This document shows, one piece after another, positions 50,734 to 60,744 of a DNA stretch of 64,000 bases. Made by a program: the position numbers and the translations under genes. The notes beneath the pieces were generated by a model. That model made no database searches and was not told the origin of the DNA. It was given only the letters and a program-made list of their open reading frames with translations. Source of the DNA: Bacillota bacterium (GTDB lineage Bacteria > Bacillota > Sulfobacillia > Sulfobacillales > JAIMBI01); the NCBI GenBank assembly GCA_021846565.1, contig JAJZWS010000006.1:16476-80475 (forward strand). Direction: 5' to 3'. Position 1 is the first letter of the stretch; each line of letters begins with the position of its first letter.

Positions 50734-52086
50734 TTACCTCACCTCGCCGAAGACGTCGGATGGCAGGCTGATGCCGCGGCGCGCCAGCTGCTCCATAAAG
50801 CGCGGCCGAATCCCGGTAGCGGTGAAATAGCCCTGTACCCGACCCCCTTCGTCGATGCCCGTCTGTTCATACACATACAGGTCCTGCGTCGTGATGATGC
50901 CCTGCTCCAAGCCGACAACTTCGGTAACCTGCACAATGCGGCGGCTGCCGTCCTGGAGCCGCGCCTGCTGCACGATCACATCAATGGCCGAGGCGATCTG
51001 CTGTCGAATGGCGGTCAACGGCAGGTCGGCGCCGGCCATCAGCACCATGGTCTCCATACGTGCCAAACAGTCGCGCGGCGAGTTGGCGTGGGCGGTCGTC
51101 AGGCTGCCCTCATGCCCGGTGTTCATGGCCTGCAACATGTCGAGCGCCTCGCCGCCCCGCACCTCGCCGACGATAATCCGGTCGGGCCGCATTCGCAGCG
51201 CATTGCGCACCAGCGACCGGATCGACACCTCGCCCTGCCCCTCGACGTTGGCTGGCCGGGCCTCGAGCGTCACGCGGTGGTCCTGCTGGAGCTGCAACTC
51301 GGCCGCGTCCTCGATGGTCACGATGCGCTCGTCCGCAGGGATGTTGGCCGACAGGGCATTCAGCGTGGTGGTTTTCCCAGAACCCGTGCCGCCGGACACC
51401 ACGATGGACACGCGGCCACGGACCGCCGCCTCTAACACGACGGCCATGGCCTCCGAGATGCTGTTCATGTGCGCCAGCTGCTCCAAGGTAAACGGGTCTT
51501 TGGAAAATTTTCGAATGGTAATGGTGTCCCCCGCCACCGCGATCGGGCGAATCACGGCGTTGAGACGCGATCCGTCCGGAAGGCGGGCATCCACCATGGG
51601 ACTGGCCTCATCCAGCCGTCGACCCGTGGGTGCCAGCATCTTTTCCACGATGCTCTTCAGGTGCGCGTCATCGCGGAAGTGAATGCGGGTCGCTTCCAGG
51701 CGGCCGGCCCGCTCGATGTACACCCGATGCGGTCCGTTGATCATCACCTCGGAGATGTCCGGATCATCCAGCAGGGGCTGCACCGGGCCGAATCCCTTGA
51801 TCTCGTTGACCAAATTGTTGACGATGCTGTCGCGCTCCAGCGGGGAAATCGACCGGTCATCCGCCACAATGGCGGCGATGCGGGTTCTAAGCTGCTCGGC
51901 GTCCAACGCCTCGGGATTCGCTTCTTGGTTTAACAGCTGTTCCTGCACCCGGGTCTTCAATGTGATGTAAGACGCAGACATGTACTCGGGCGGCGGCTTC
52001 ACGGCCCGGGTCTGGCTCTCCCGCACCACAGAGCGAAATGCTGATCCGACCCCGTTGGGGTCGCCCAAGCGCTTCTTCAACGACAT
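50734..52086 (-). CDS. tadA: Tad pilus ATPase (CpaF/TadA)
   Basis: ISEVMINGPHRVYIERAGRLE ... RVSIVVSGGTGSGKTTTLNALSANIPADERIVTIEDAAELQL ... RIIVGEVRGGEALDMLQAMNTGHEGSLTTAHANSPRDCLARME. Confidence 0.97.
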   Translation of the reverse strand: MSLKKRLGDPNGVGSAFRSVVRESQTRAVKPPPEYMSASYITLKTRVQEQLLNQEANPEALDAEQLRTRIAAIVADDRSISPLERDSIVNNLVNEIKGFGPVQPLLDDPDISEVMINGPHRVYIERAGRLEATRIHFRDDAHLKSIVEKMLAPTGRRLDEASPMVDARLPDGSRLNAVIRPIAVAGDTITIRKFSKDPFTLEQLAHMNSISEAMAVVLEAAVRGRVSIVVSGGTGSGKTTTLNALSANIPADERIVTIEDAAELQLQQDHRVTLEARPANVEGQGEVSIRSLVRNALRMRPDRIIVGEVRGGEALDMLQAMNTGHEGSLTTAHANSPRDCLARMETMVLMAGADLPLTAIRQQIASAIDVIVQQARLQDGSRRIVQVTEVVGLEQGIITTQDLYVYEQTGIDEGGRVQGYFTATGIRPRFMEQLARRGISLPSDVFGEVR

Positions 52087-53273
52087 TAATTACGCCCCCT
52101 TGCCAGGCCCAGTCGGCTGAAAAATGACGGCCGCCGAGCCTTCGCCTCTTTCACCACGCGCCGCTGGCCCTCGTGCTCATCGATAAGGGACCTGGCCATG
52201 TCCCGAATGCTCTGTGCCAAGAGGCTGGTGGGCTGAAACACCATGAGCGCCCGTCCCTGGTTGGCCGCCTTGACCGGCCAGCTCCCGTCGGATGGGAGCT
52301 CCCAATATACGTTGGAACCCAGCGCGGCCGAAATGTCCTGCGACTCGATGCCCGATCGGCTGCCAGCCCGATTCATCACGAGCCGCACTTTGCCAGCCGA
52401 ATAGTGAAAGCCGGTCCAGAACAGGTCCAGCGCCTGCTTGATGGTGCGAATCGTCACCACGTCCGGCGTCAGTACAGTGAGGACGTAATCCGCGTAATCC
52501 AGCGCCGCCACGTTGACATCCGAAAAGCCGGGCGCGGTGTCCACCACGACGTAGGGATGGGTCTCTTTGAGCATCTGCAGCACGCGGACCACCAGTTCAG
52601 GCCGAATGTCCTCGGATTCCTGCGGCATGGCGGGTGCCGCCAACATGTTCACGTCGGTGTTGCCGATTTTGGCCAGCACGCGCTCAACCGACAGACGGTC
52701 AAGCGTGGGCGCGACTGCCAAGTCGTGGATGTTCCCCGGCGGGAGGTCGCCCAAGAGCGCCGCCACATCGCCAAACTGCAAGTCCAGGTCCGCCAACGCA
52801 ACGGGGTGGTGCGACAAGAGATTCAGCGCCATGGCCAGGTTCACGGCCAGCGTGGTTTTGCCCACCCCACCCTTGGACGAAAACACCACGATGACCTTGC
52901 CCGCCTGCGGCTGCGCAATGCTGGCCTCCGCGTGGCGCGTCAGCGCGCCCGGCAGATCTACTTCGACGGCGGTCGCGGCCACCATGTCCCGCGCCCGAAT
53001 GGCCAACGCCCGGCGTGCCGCGGCCGGGTCGTCCTGACGAATCAGCAACAGCACGGGGTACCCCACGCTCTCCATGGACGCCAAGGAGCCTGGGTTCTGC
53101 TCCAACAGCTGGTCATCCACCACGAACGCGCCGGGCCGCTCCGCAGCGCAGTCCGACAGCGCCTGCCGCAGGTCAGAGACTACCCCCAGCAGCACGGCAT
53201 CCTGTGTGTCTTTGATGGCACGCACCACCGGCTCATAAACATCCGGGGCGACGGCCGCGTATACGGTAAACAT
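52086..53273 (-). CDS. tadZ: CpaE/TadZ-type ATPase with receiver-like N-terminus
   Basis: VIVVFSSKGGVGKTTLAVNLAMALNLLSHHPVALADLDLQFGDVAALLGDLPPGNIHDLA. Confidence 0.92.
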   Translation of the reverse strand: MFTVYAAVAPDVYEPVVRAIKDTQDAVLLGVVSDLRQALSDCAAERPGAFVVDDQLLEQNPGSLASMESVGYPVLLLIRQDDPAAARRALAIRARDMVAATAVEVDLPGALTRHAEASIAQPQAGKVIVVFSSKGGVGKTTLAVNLAMALNLLSHHPVALADLDLQFGDVAALLGDLPPGNIHDLAVAPTLDRLSVERVLAKIGNTDVNMLAAPAMPQESEDIRPELVVRVLQMLKETHPYVVVDTAPGFSDVNVAALDYADYVLTVLTPDVVTIRTIKQALDLFWTGFHYSAGKVRLVMNRAGSRSGIESQDISAALGSNVYWELPSDGSWPVKAANQGRALMVFQPTSLLAQSIRDMARSLIDEHEGQRRVVKEAKARRPSFFSRLGLARGRN

Positions 53274-53291
53274 CAGAGTCTCTGTTCCCCC

Positions 53292-54029
53292 TTACGGCTT
53301 CGGCCACTGGGTGCCGTAGGGTGCCACGGTGCCCAACTTCTGATGGGGCGCTTCGAGCACCACCGTGAAGGTGGTGTGCGCCTCGGCGTAAACCAGCGCC
53401 TCGGCCTGTGCGGGGGTCACCGCCAGGATGAGTTGCTCACCGCTTCCGGGGGTGACCGCTCCCGTGAGCGCCCCATTCACCGCCAGCACATTCAACCCCT
53501 GCATGAAGACGACCGACTGATTCAATGCCGTCGCACTGGTCGTTCCCGACGATGTCGCGCCCGCCTTGCCGGGCGGCGGCACCAGCGCCAGCAGCGCTAT
53601 TCGGTCCCCGGGGGCAATCACGCCGTCCACGGCCGAGTTCGGGCTGGTGGAAAAGTCAAAGGCGACGTCGCCCTTGGGCAATCGGTTCGGAATCAGGTCG
53701 GAGGTGGTCGGGTTGAACAGATCCGTCGTCACCAGAGGCACCCCCTGGGGCAGCGCCTCCGTGGTATACAGGCCCGCCAGGGAACCCTGGTAGGCGTTTA
53801 GCGGCAGCAACTTCACCGGCCATGTCTCGGTTTTGACCGAGGACGGCGGAATCGGCGCATCCGCAGCTATCGGCTGCGTCACCACCCAAACCGTCGCCGT
53901 CGCCGTGGTCACCGGGGCTACCTTGGTGGACGCCAAAAACCGGAGCCCCGCGTAGACACCCGCCACCACCAGCAGAATCCCTATGACCAGCCACCGGCTG
54001 ACTTTCCACCACGAACCCACCTGGGTCAT
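53292..54029 (-). CDS. cpaB: CpaB/RcpC-type Flp pilus assembly protein
   Basis: N-terminal TM; TQPIAADAPIPPSSVKTETWP ... GVPLVTTDLFNP ... VAFDFSTSPNSAVDGVIAPGDRIALLAL. Confidence 0.85.
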   Translation of the reverse strand: MTQVGSWWKVSRWLVIGILLVVAGVYAGLRFLASTKVAPVTTATATVWVVTQPIAADAPIPPSSVKTETWPVKLLPLNAYQGSLAGLYTTEALPQGVPLVTTDLFNPTTSDLIPNRLPKGDVAFDFSTSPNSAVDGVIAPGDRIALLALVPPPGKAGATSSGTTSATALNQSVVFMQGLNVLAVNGALTGAVTPGSGEQLILAVTPAQAEALVYAEAHTTFTVVLEAPHQKLGTVAPYGTQWPKP

Positions 54030-54280
54030 CAGACTGCCTCCTCGCCCACTTGCCGGGGCGTCACCCCGCCGCTCTGCCCCGTGCCACCACCGTGAATGCG
54101 TCATGCTGTGACTCATTGATTCCCATGCATATCCTTGCGCAGATTCTACCCTCACTCACTACAACAAAGGCCCCCGCCGCAGAGGCTATGCCCACAACGG
54201 GAGCCAGAGCCCAATACTCCGATATCGGCCGCTCCCCGGCGGCTAGCCGCCGGGGTCGACCGTCGACTGCGGGACAGACT

Positions 54281-54469
54281 CTAAGCGCCGTTGATGTTGC
54301 CGGCGATGTTGTTCAGCTGCGTGTTCACGGCGCCCCCCAAGAAGTGCAGGGCCACGATTACCACGATGGCAATCAACGCCAGGATCAGTGCGTACTCCAC
54401 CATGGCCTGCCCATCGCGCTTTTGAAGCAGCGCGGAGACCATGTCCAGCATCTTCGCATACAGGTACAA
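54281..54469 (-). CDS. flp: Flp-type pilin (TTG start)
   Basis: KRDGQAMVEYALILALIAIVVIVALHFLGGAVNTQLNNIAGNINGA; GAGGAGG 7 nt before TTG. Confidence 0.88.
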   Translation of the reverse strand: MYLYAKMLDMVSALLQKRDGQAMVEYALILALIAIVVIVALHFLGGAVNTQLNNIAGNINGA

Positions 54470-54558
54470 AGACGAACCTCCTCGTAATGTGAACCACTGG
54501 AAACCCCAGGGAACTCGGCCATCATAGCAGGTGTTGGAGCCAGCACCACTATTGTCAG

Positions 54559-54738
54559 CTAACTCTTCTTCACGCGCAGGGCGGTGTTGTTCAGGGAGTG
54601 CTGTACGCCTAGGCCGAAGTACTTGACCGCGAAGAACAGCACCAGCGCGATGAGCACGATGATGAGCGCGTATTCCACCACGGCTTGGCCTTGGCGTGCC
54701 CCCCGCCACACGCGCACCGTCTTCTCCATCGCCGCCAC
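54559..54738 (-). CDS. Second Flp-type pilin-like protein
   Basis: RQGQAVVEYALIIVLIALVLFFAVKYFGLGVQHSLNNTALRVKKS; start uncertain (GTG 54738 or ATG 54729). Confidence 0.82.
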   Translation of the reverse strand: MAAMEKTVRVWRGARQGQAVVEYALIIVLIALVLFFAVKYFGLGVQHSLNNTALRVKKS

Positions 54739-54874
54739 GCGGACACCACCTGATCTGATTAGTCGAGTCCCCTCAACTGAGCACCGGGGCAGAGCATTCG
54801 ACACGCGTCCTGGATTTCCTGCTTTCATCTCCCGCGGTTTGCGTGGAGCTCCCAAGTGTGGGTGCCCCGGGGCG

Positions 54875-55423
54875 CTAGCTGGCCGTCTGCGACGCCCCCG
54901 GGCCGTTGGGACAGCCGCTGGGGGAAAGCGACCCGGCTGGGTCCTGCATCATCATGGTGTACGACTGGGCCAGGTACATCGTGGAGGGCAGAAGCCCGGG
55001 GATGGCAATGAGCGGCTGGTACTTGTAGTAAACGTTCACCGTCACGTAAGACAGGCTACTGTCCGTGGGGCTAGGCTGCGTCTCCACCGGATACTGCGGT
55101 CCCAAAAGCGCTCGGTAGGTGCCTGGCTGACCCGGCACCTGGTCGCTCAAGCCAAACCCCTGGCCAATCTGTTGATCCACCACCGCGTACAGCGTGGGCG
55201 TCGTGGCTCCGCTCAACGTGTCGCCCGGGCAACCGATGTTTTGGCCAATCGCGGCGTCGCGCGCCCCAATCCGCGCCGCCTGCTGGAGCGTGACCTGGGC
55301 ATTGATGTAAAGCCCCAGTGAAATAATCGCGAACAGCAGGAGCAACAACAGCGGCGCCACCAATGCAAATTCGACCAGTGCTTGGCCCCGACGCGAGCCC
55401 CTTCCGCCAATTGTCCTGGACAT
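54875..55423 (-). CDS. tadE: TadE-like pseudopilin
   Basis: RRGQALVEFALVAPLLLLLLFAIISLGLYINAQVTLQQAARIGARDAAI. Confidence 0.88.
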   Translation of the reverse strand: MSRTIGGRGSRRGQALVEFALVAPLLLLLLFAIISLGLYINAQVTLQQAARIGARDAAIGQNIGCPGDTLSGATTPTLYAVVDQQIGQGFGLSDQVPGQPGTYRALLGPQYPVETQPSPTDSSLSYVTVNVYYKYQPLIAIPGLLPSTMYLAQSYTMMMQDPAGSLSPSGCPNGPGASQTAS

Positions 55424-55448
55424 GGGTCCTCCCTCTAAGCCAATGTCT

Positions 55449-56636
55449 TCACTGGATCAGCGACACTTGCTGGACCGGCACCTGCTGAACATCCTCGGCG
55501 TTATACGTCACCTTTATATCCCCCGAGACATCGACATAGTTGCCGATGACCGCCCCGGTTACGGTGGGGTTTCCGGAGATATTGATGGGCCCGTCGGGGC
55601 AGTACACCACCCCGTTGACGGAGATGTTTCCGCTCATGGAACAAGAGCTGTCGGGCCCCACGGCGGCAAACGCCGCTCCTTTTCCCGTCACCGCTTCCGA
55701 CACGTTGCCGGAAAGGTTCATGCTGCCACCGTACACGGTGATGGAGCCAGAGATAGCCGCGTTGCCGGAAATACTGACCGAGCTCCCACCTTCAACCAGG
55801 ATATTGCCGTTTATGACATTGCTCCCAGTGAGGTTGAGTGGGCCGTTTTGGCTGTATGGGCAATCAATGATGTAGTTCCCGGTCAGGTTCTGGGGGATGC
55901 TGTTGCATCCGGCGCCGGAAATCACGGTGGCGTTTTGGGGGGTCACCTGCGCCAGCGTCCAGTTGGGCATGGACACGAAGGGAACCTGGACGAAAGTCTG
56001 GGGACACGCGCCTTGGCCAGTCACCGCGGATCCCGAGACTCCCACGGTCGTGGACCCCGTGATGCAGTCATTCCCGGAAAGCGCCATGTTCCCGTTGGAG
56101 TGGGCGCTGCCGTTCACGTGGGTATTCCCTGACAGGGCGAGCGTAGATGTCGCCCCCTGGAACAGCGCGTAGTCAAAAACGGCCCCCGCGCCATACTGGG
56201 CAACACCTCGGGCCCGTACCGTGAACTGTTTAATACCAAACAGCGAGGCGAACGAGCCAGGCACGGTCACCTTCCCGAGCGCCTGGACGGAGTTGGGCGG
56301 GTTGGCAAGGTTGCTGACGGTGACCTCAGCTTGCGGCATGTTTTGCTGCGTCAGGTACGTCTGGTTGGCGTTCGCCGAGCCCCCGTCCATCTCCGACTGC
56401 GCCCCGGCGAGTGCGGCCGCATCCACCGCATTCTGCAGGCGCGTCTGGGCAAAGTACACCGTGCCCACAGTGATGGACGCAGCCACGCCGCCCATGAGCG
56501 CCACCAGGAACCCCACCAGCAAAATGATGCTCTGGCCCCGGCGCCCCAGAATGCGTCTGCCACTGGGAGCCCGCCGCCTGTACACTGGGTACCCCTCCTC
56601 TGGACGCCGTGGTCGGGGTCGAATCCCTACCGTCAT
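55449..56636 (-). CDS. TadG-like pilus protein with SGN-rich repeat (bactofilin-like/polymer-forming) domain
   Basis: RRGQSIILLVGFLVALMGGVAASITVGTVYFAQTRLQNAVDAAALAGAQ; repeats ALSGNTHVNGSAHSNGN, NLTGSNVINGNILVEGG, SISGNAAISGSITVYGG, SMSGNISVNGVVYC, NISGNPTVTGAVIG. Confidence 0.8.
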   Translation of the reverse strand: MTVGIRPRPRRPEEGYPVYRRRAPSGRRILGRRGQSIILLVGFLVALMGGVAASITVGTVYFAQTRLQNAVDAAALAGAQSEMDGGSANANQTYLTQQNMPQAEVTVSNLANPPNSVQALGKVTVPGSFASLFGIKQFTVRARGVAQYGAGAVFDYALFQGATSTLALSGNTHVNGSAHSNGNMALSGNDCITGSTTVGVSGSAVTGQGACPQTFVQVPFVSMPNWTLAQVTPQNATVISGAGCNSIPQNLTGNYIIDCPYSQNGPLNLTGSNVINGNILVEGGSSVSISGNAAISGSITVYGGSMNLSGNVSEAVTGKGAAFAAVGPDSSCSMSGNISVNGVVYCPDGPINISGNPTVTGAVIGNYVDVSGDIKVTYNAEDVQQVPVQQVSLIQ

Positions 56637-56811
56637 CTGGATCAGAAATTATAGCATCATTGTCCACAGATATCCTGGGGCAGGCAAGCTTGCCCGTGAA
56701 TTTATTTGGCCACCCCACCGCGCTCACAAATTTTTATTCTGTGTCCGGCAGGAGATCCACTAGGGAATGTGGTATACCGAGTCCTCGACACGCTAGATCT
56801 GGGGAGGCGCC

Positions 56812-57309
56812 ATGAACTGTCCATTCTGCCGTCATGACGACACGCGCGTGCTGGATTCGCGGCCCACCGAAGAAGGCATGGCCATCCGCCGCCGTCGGGA
56901 GTGCACCATGTGCGAACGTCGCTTCACAAGCTACGAGCGGGTCGAAGAGCCGCCGCTGCTGGTGGTCAAGAAAGATGGCCGCCGCGAGGCGTTCGACCGG
57001 CAAAAAATCTTGCGCGGCATGATCACCGCCTGCGAGAAGCGGCCGATCGCGCTGGCGCAGCTGGAAAGCTTGGCGGCGAGCGTCGAGCGGCGAATCCGCG
57101 ATCAGGGGATCGACGAAGTGCCGAGCCACTGGGTGGGCGAGCAGGTGATGGACCTCTTGGCCGCCTTAGACACCGTGGCGTATGTGCGGTTCGCCTCGGT
57201 TTATCGTGACTTCACGGATCTGAGGGGATTTAAAGAACTTTTGGAACGGATGGACCCGCGGGCCAGTGGTGGGGAGTCGGACCCTGGCACGGCCACGGAC
57301 GGAGACTGA
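56812..57309 (+). CDS. nrdR: Transcriptional repressor NrdR
   Basis: MNCPFCRHDDTRVLDSRPTEEGMAIRRRRECTMCERRFTSYERVEEPPLLVVKKDGRREAFDRQKILRGM. Confidence 0.98.
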   Translation: MNCPFCRHDDTRVLDSRPTEEGMAIRRRRECTMCERRFTSYERVEEPPLLVVKKDGRREAFDRQKILRGMITACEKRPIALAQLESLAASVERRIRDQGIDEVPSHWVGEQVMDLLAALDTVAYVRFASVYRDFTDLRGFKELLERMDPRASGGESDPGTATDGD

Positions 57310-57320
57310 GGGGGAGCCAG

Positions 57321-59819
57321 ATGAATTCCACGAGCGAGTTTGCGTCCGAGTTGAGCTGGAAGATTTTCTTGGACCGGTACACGCAGAAAGATTTGGACCG
57401 CCGCTTTCAGGTGGATGACGTGGCGGTGGTGCTGGTGGAGCCCCACCCCAAGTGGCCCAAGAAAGAGGTGGGCGTCATCCGCGAGGTGCTGCCCGAGCAA
57501 CGACTGCGGGTGGAGCTGTTGACCGGGCCGCAGCAGGGGCAAATCGTCGAGCGCGCCGTGCTGGACTGCGACCGGCCTACGGAAACCACGCTGGCCGCCG
57601 TCGCCCGGCGCATTGCCAATGGGGTGGCCCACGTGGAATCGCCCAAGGTGCGGGCCGACGTGGCCGATGCGTTTGCCGACGAGATTGGCTCGCTGCGGTT
57701 TGTGCCCGGTGGCCGCATCTGGGCCGGGGCGGGCACCGGTCAGCAGCTCACCTACTTCAACTGCTACGTGGTGCCGAACCCCAAAGACAGCCGGGAGGGC
57801 ATCGTAGAGACGCTGGGCCGCATGATCGAAATCATGAGCCGCGGGGGCGGCGTGGGCATCAACGTGTCGAGCCTGCGGCCGTCGCGCGCCACGGTGCGCG
57901 GGGTGAACGGGCGCTCGTCCGGCGCCGTGTCCTGGATGGATTTGTACTCGCGCGCCACCGGCTTGGTGGAGCAGGGGGGATCCCGGCGCGGCGCCCTCAT
58001 GCTCCAGATCGAGGACTGGCACCCGGACGTCTGGCGCTTCATTGAGGTCAAGAAGACGCCCGGCATGGTCGAGAATGCCAACATCTCCGTCAGGATCTCC
58101 GATGCCTTCATGGCCGCCCTGAAAGCCGACGCCGATTGGGAGCTGGTGTTTCCCGACACCGCCGACCCCGATTACGACGAATGGTGGGACGGCGACCTGG
58201 AGGCATGGCGCGCGCGGGGCAAGCCCGTGCGCGTGTACGAAACCCCCAAGGCGCGCGCCATCTGGTCCGCCCTCATCCAAGGGGCCTGGGAGGCCGCGGA
58301 ACCGGGCGTCGTGTTTGATGAGCGCCACGAAAAAGAATCCAACAGTTGGTATTTCAACAAACTTGTATGTACAAATCCGTGTGCCGAACAGCCGTTGCCG
58401 GCCTGGGGGGTCTGCACGCTGGGGCACCTGAATCTGGCCGCGTTTTACGACGCCGAGGCGAAGGACGTCAACTGGACGGCGCTCCGGCGCACCGTGCGCA
58501 TGGGAGTGCGCTTTTTGGACGACATCGTCGACGCCACCCCGTATTTCTTTGACGAGAACCGCGACAACCAGGCCCGTGAGCGGCGCATCGGGATGGGAAC
58601 GCTGGGCTTAGGCGAACTGCTGATTCGCCTCGGGCTCCGCTACGGCGCGCCCGACGCCGTGCAGTTCATCGACAAGCTGTACCAGTTCATCGCCGTGGAG
58701 TCGTATCTGTACGACGCCGAGCTGGCCCGCGACAAAGGGGCCTTTCCCGCCTTCGAGGCGGACAAGTACCTGGCCAGCGGCTTCATGAAGCGTCTCCCCG
58801 ACCATGTTCGGGACGCCATCCGCCAGCACGGCGCCCGCAACGTGACCATTTTGACCCAGGCGCCCACCGGCACCACGGGCACGCTGGTGGGCACCAGCAC
58901 CGGCATCGAGCCGTTCTATGCCTTCACCTACTTCCGCCAGTCGCGGCTCGGGTTCGACGAGCAGTACGTACCCATTGCACAGGAGTGGCTGGAGGCCCAT
59001 CCCGGCGACCCGCTGCCATCCTATTTCGTAGGAGCGATGGACCTCACCCCCGAGGAGCACATCTACGTCCAGGCGGCCATCCAGAAGTGGATTGACTCGT
59101 CCATCTCCAAGACGGCCAATGCGCCCGCGAGCTACTCCGTGGAGGACACCGCCCGGCTGTATGAGCTGGCCTATGACTTGGGCTGCAAGGGCGTGACCAT
59201 CTACCGGGATCAGAGCCGCCAGGAGCAGGTGCTGCACGTCAAGAGCGAGACGCCGGCGGCGCCACCGGCCTCCGAGGCGATCGCGCCGCCGCGCGGCCAC
59301 ACGCTGGAGGTGTACCCCGTCCCCAGCCAGGTGCAGGGCCGGACGTACCGGCGGCAAACCCCGGCCGGTACGGCCCGCGTGGTCATCAATGAGGTGGACC
59401 GCGATCCCTTTGAGGTGTTCATGCTGCTGGGCCGCGCCGGATCCGAGGTGCAGTCGTTCATGGAGGCGCTGGGCCGCATCATCAGTCTATACCTCCGGTC
59501 CGACGGCAATCTTTCCCCCCGCCGCCGGCTCCAATTGGCCGCCGACCAGCTCAAGGGGATCGGGGGCGCGCACCAAATGGGGTTTGGCACGGATCGGGTG
59601 CTGTCCGTGGTGGATGCCATTGGCCTCATTCTGGACCGCCATCTCAATCCCGACGGGTTGCCCGAGCCGACCCCCATGGCTCCGGACGGCGCAACGACTG
59701 GGACGCCGGCACGCCCCCAGGCGACCGCGATGGACCTTTGCCCCGAGTGCAACGCCCCCACGTTGGTTTACGAAGAAGGCTGCACCCACTGCCAATCGTG
59801 TGGCTACTCGCGCTGTTAG
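57321..59819 (+). CDS. nrdJ: Adenosylcobalamin-dependent (class II) ribonucleotide reductase
   Basis: FVPGGRIWAGAGTGQQLTYFNCYVVPNPKDSREGI ... EIMSRGGGVGINVSSLRP ... LVCTNPCAEQPLPAWGVCTLGHLNLA ... C-terminal CPECN..CQSCGYSRC. Confidence 0.97.
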   Translation: MNSTSEFASELSWKIFLDRYTQKDLDRRFQVDDVAVVLVEPHPKWPKKEVGVIREVLPEQRLRVELLTGPQQGQIVERAVLDCDRPTETTLAAVARRIANGVAHVESPKVRADVADAFADEIGSLRFVPGGRIWAGAGTGQQLTYFNCYVVPNPKDSREGIVETLGRMIEIMSRGGGVGINVSSLRPSRATVRGVNGRSSGAVSWMDLYSRATGLVEQGGSRRGALMLQIEDWHPDVWRFIEVKKTPGMVENANISVRISDAFMAALKADADWELVFPDTADPDYDEWWDGDLEAWRARGKPVRVYETPKARAIWSALIQGAWEAAEPGVVFDERHEKESNSWYFNKLVCTNPCAEQPLPAWGVCTLGHLNLAAFYDAEAKDVNWTALRRTVRMGVRFLDDIVDATPYFFDENRDNQARERRIGMGTLGLGELLIRLGLRYGAPDAVQFIDKLYQFIAVESYLYDAELARDKGAFPAFEADKYLASGFMKRLPDHVRDAIRQHGARNVTILTQAPTGTTGTLVGTSTGIEPFYAFTYFRQSRLGFDEQYVPIAQEWLEAHPGDPLPSYFVGAMDLTPEEHIYVQAAIQKWIDSSISKTANAPASYSVEDTARLYELAYDLGCKGVTIYRDQSRQEQVLHVKSETPAAPPASEAIAPPRGHTLEVYPVPSQVQGRTYRRQTPAGTARVVINEVDRDPFEVFMLLGRAGSEVQSFMEALGRIISLYLRSDGNLSPRRRLQLAADQLKGIGGAHQMGFGTDRVLSVVDAIGLILDRHLNPDGLPEPTPMAPDGATTGTPARPQATAMDLCPECNAPTLVYEEGCTHCQSCGYSRC

Positions 59820-59847
59820 GCGGCATCGCGGTCGGACGGCAAGGGTG

Positions 59848-60737
59848 ATGGACAGGAGCCCCGCCGCATCCCCTCAGTGTCTGGTCCTTGGGGGATCCGG
59901 GTACCCGGCGGGGCACGTCCTGCAGCGCCTCCGTCACACCCTGGGCCAAAACGTCGCGGGCACCGGGCGGCACCCCGACCGGGATGGGCTCATCGCCGTG
60001 GACGTGATGAACCTCCCCAGGCTGGAAGCGCTGGTGCGGTCGCTGCAACCCTCCGTGGTGCTGTGGTGCTCAAGGCGGACCACGACGAGGCTACGCTCAT
60101 CGACCGCGGACTGGCCAACGTGCTGGCTGTGCTCCCGCCGACGACCCACTTCGTGTTCGTGTCGAGTGATGCCGTGTTTGGGCGGGGGTCTGGCCCCTAT
60201 TTCGAGATCGAGGCGCCCACGGCTCCACCGGCCGGGAGTGCTACGGCAGCGTACGCAACGGCCCAAATACGGGGCGAAGCAACGGTCCCGGCATCGCGCC
60301 GCCCAGCCACCATCGCACGGGTGGGTCGGCTGTACGGGCTGGACGTCCACGGGCAGTGGGATGGCCGAACGACCATCATGGTGCAGGCCTTCGCGGCGGG
60401 CCGGACGGCGGCCCGCGCTCCCAACCCCCTGAAGTCGTTCGTGCGCGTCAAGGCTGCGGCCACCGTCCTGGCGCGGCTGATGCTGGCCCCAGCGCCAGGC
60501 ATCGTGCATGTCGCCACACCGCCCAAGAGCTACGACGACGTGGCCCGAGCGGTGGCGGCGGCCACCGGCTACTCGATGGTACGCTCCGTGCCAGTTCCCG
60601 CCGATTCCCCGCTGCCATGCAACATCGCGCTCGCGATCCGGCACCCCGAGCACCTGGCGGGCTTTTCGGGCGCGTTGGACTTTAGCGGCGGCGCATGGGG
60701 CGGCCTTGGCCCCGTGGAGTCCGGCCGTCGGCTATAA
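59848..60737 (+). pseudogene. RmlD/NAD-dependent epimerase-like protein, frameshift near 60065
   Basis: QCLVLGGSGYPAGHVLQRLRHTLGQNVAGTGRHPDRDGLIAVDVMNLPRLEALVRSLQPSVVLWC then, shifted, LKADHDEATLIDRGLANVLAVLPPTTHFVFVSSDAVFGRGSGPYFEIEAPTAPP. Confidence 0.75.
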
Positions 60738-60744
60738 TCGGACC

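Noticed and set aside
52173-53801. 542-aa ORF antisense to cpaE/cpaB
   Set aside because: Same GC-driven artefact; the opposite strand encodes a clear CpaE ATPase and CpaB.
56637-56811. Cobalamin riboswitch or NrdR boxes upstream of nrdR-nrdJ
   Set aside because: No clear B12-box or paired NrdR-box consensus could be found; only a short palindrome was noted separately.
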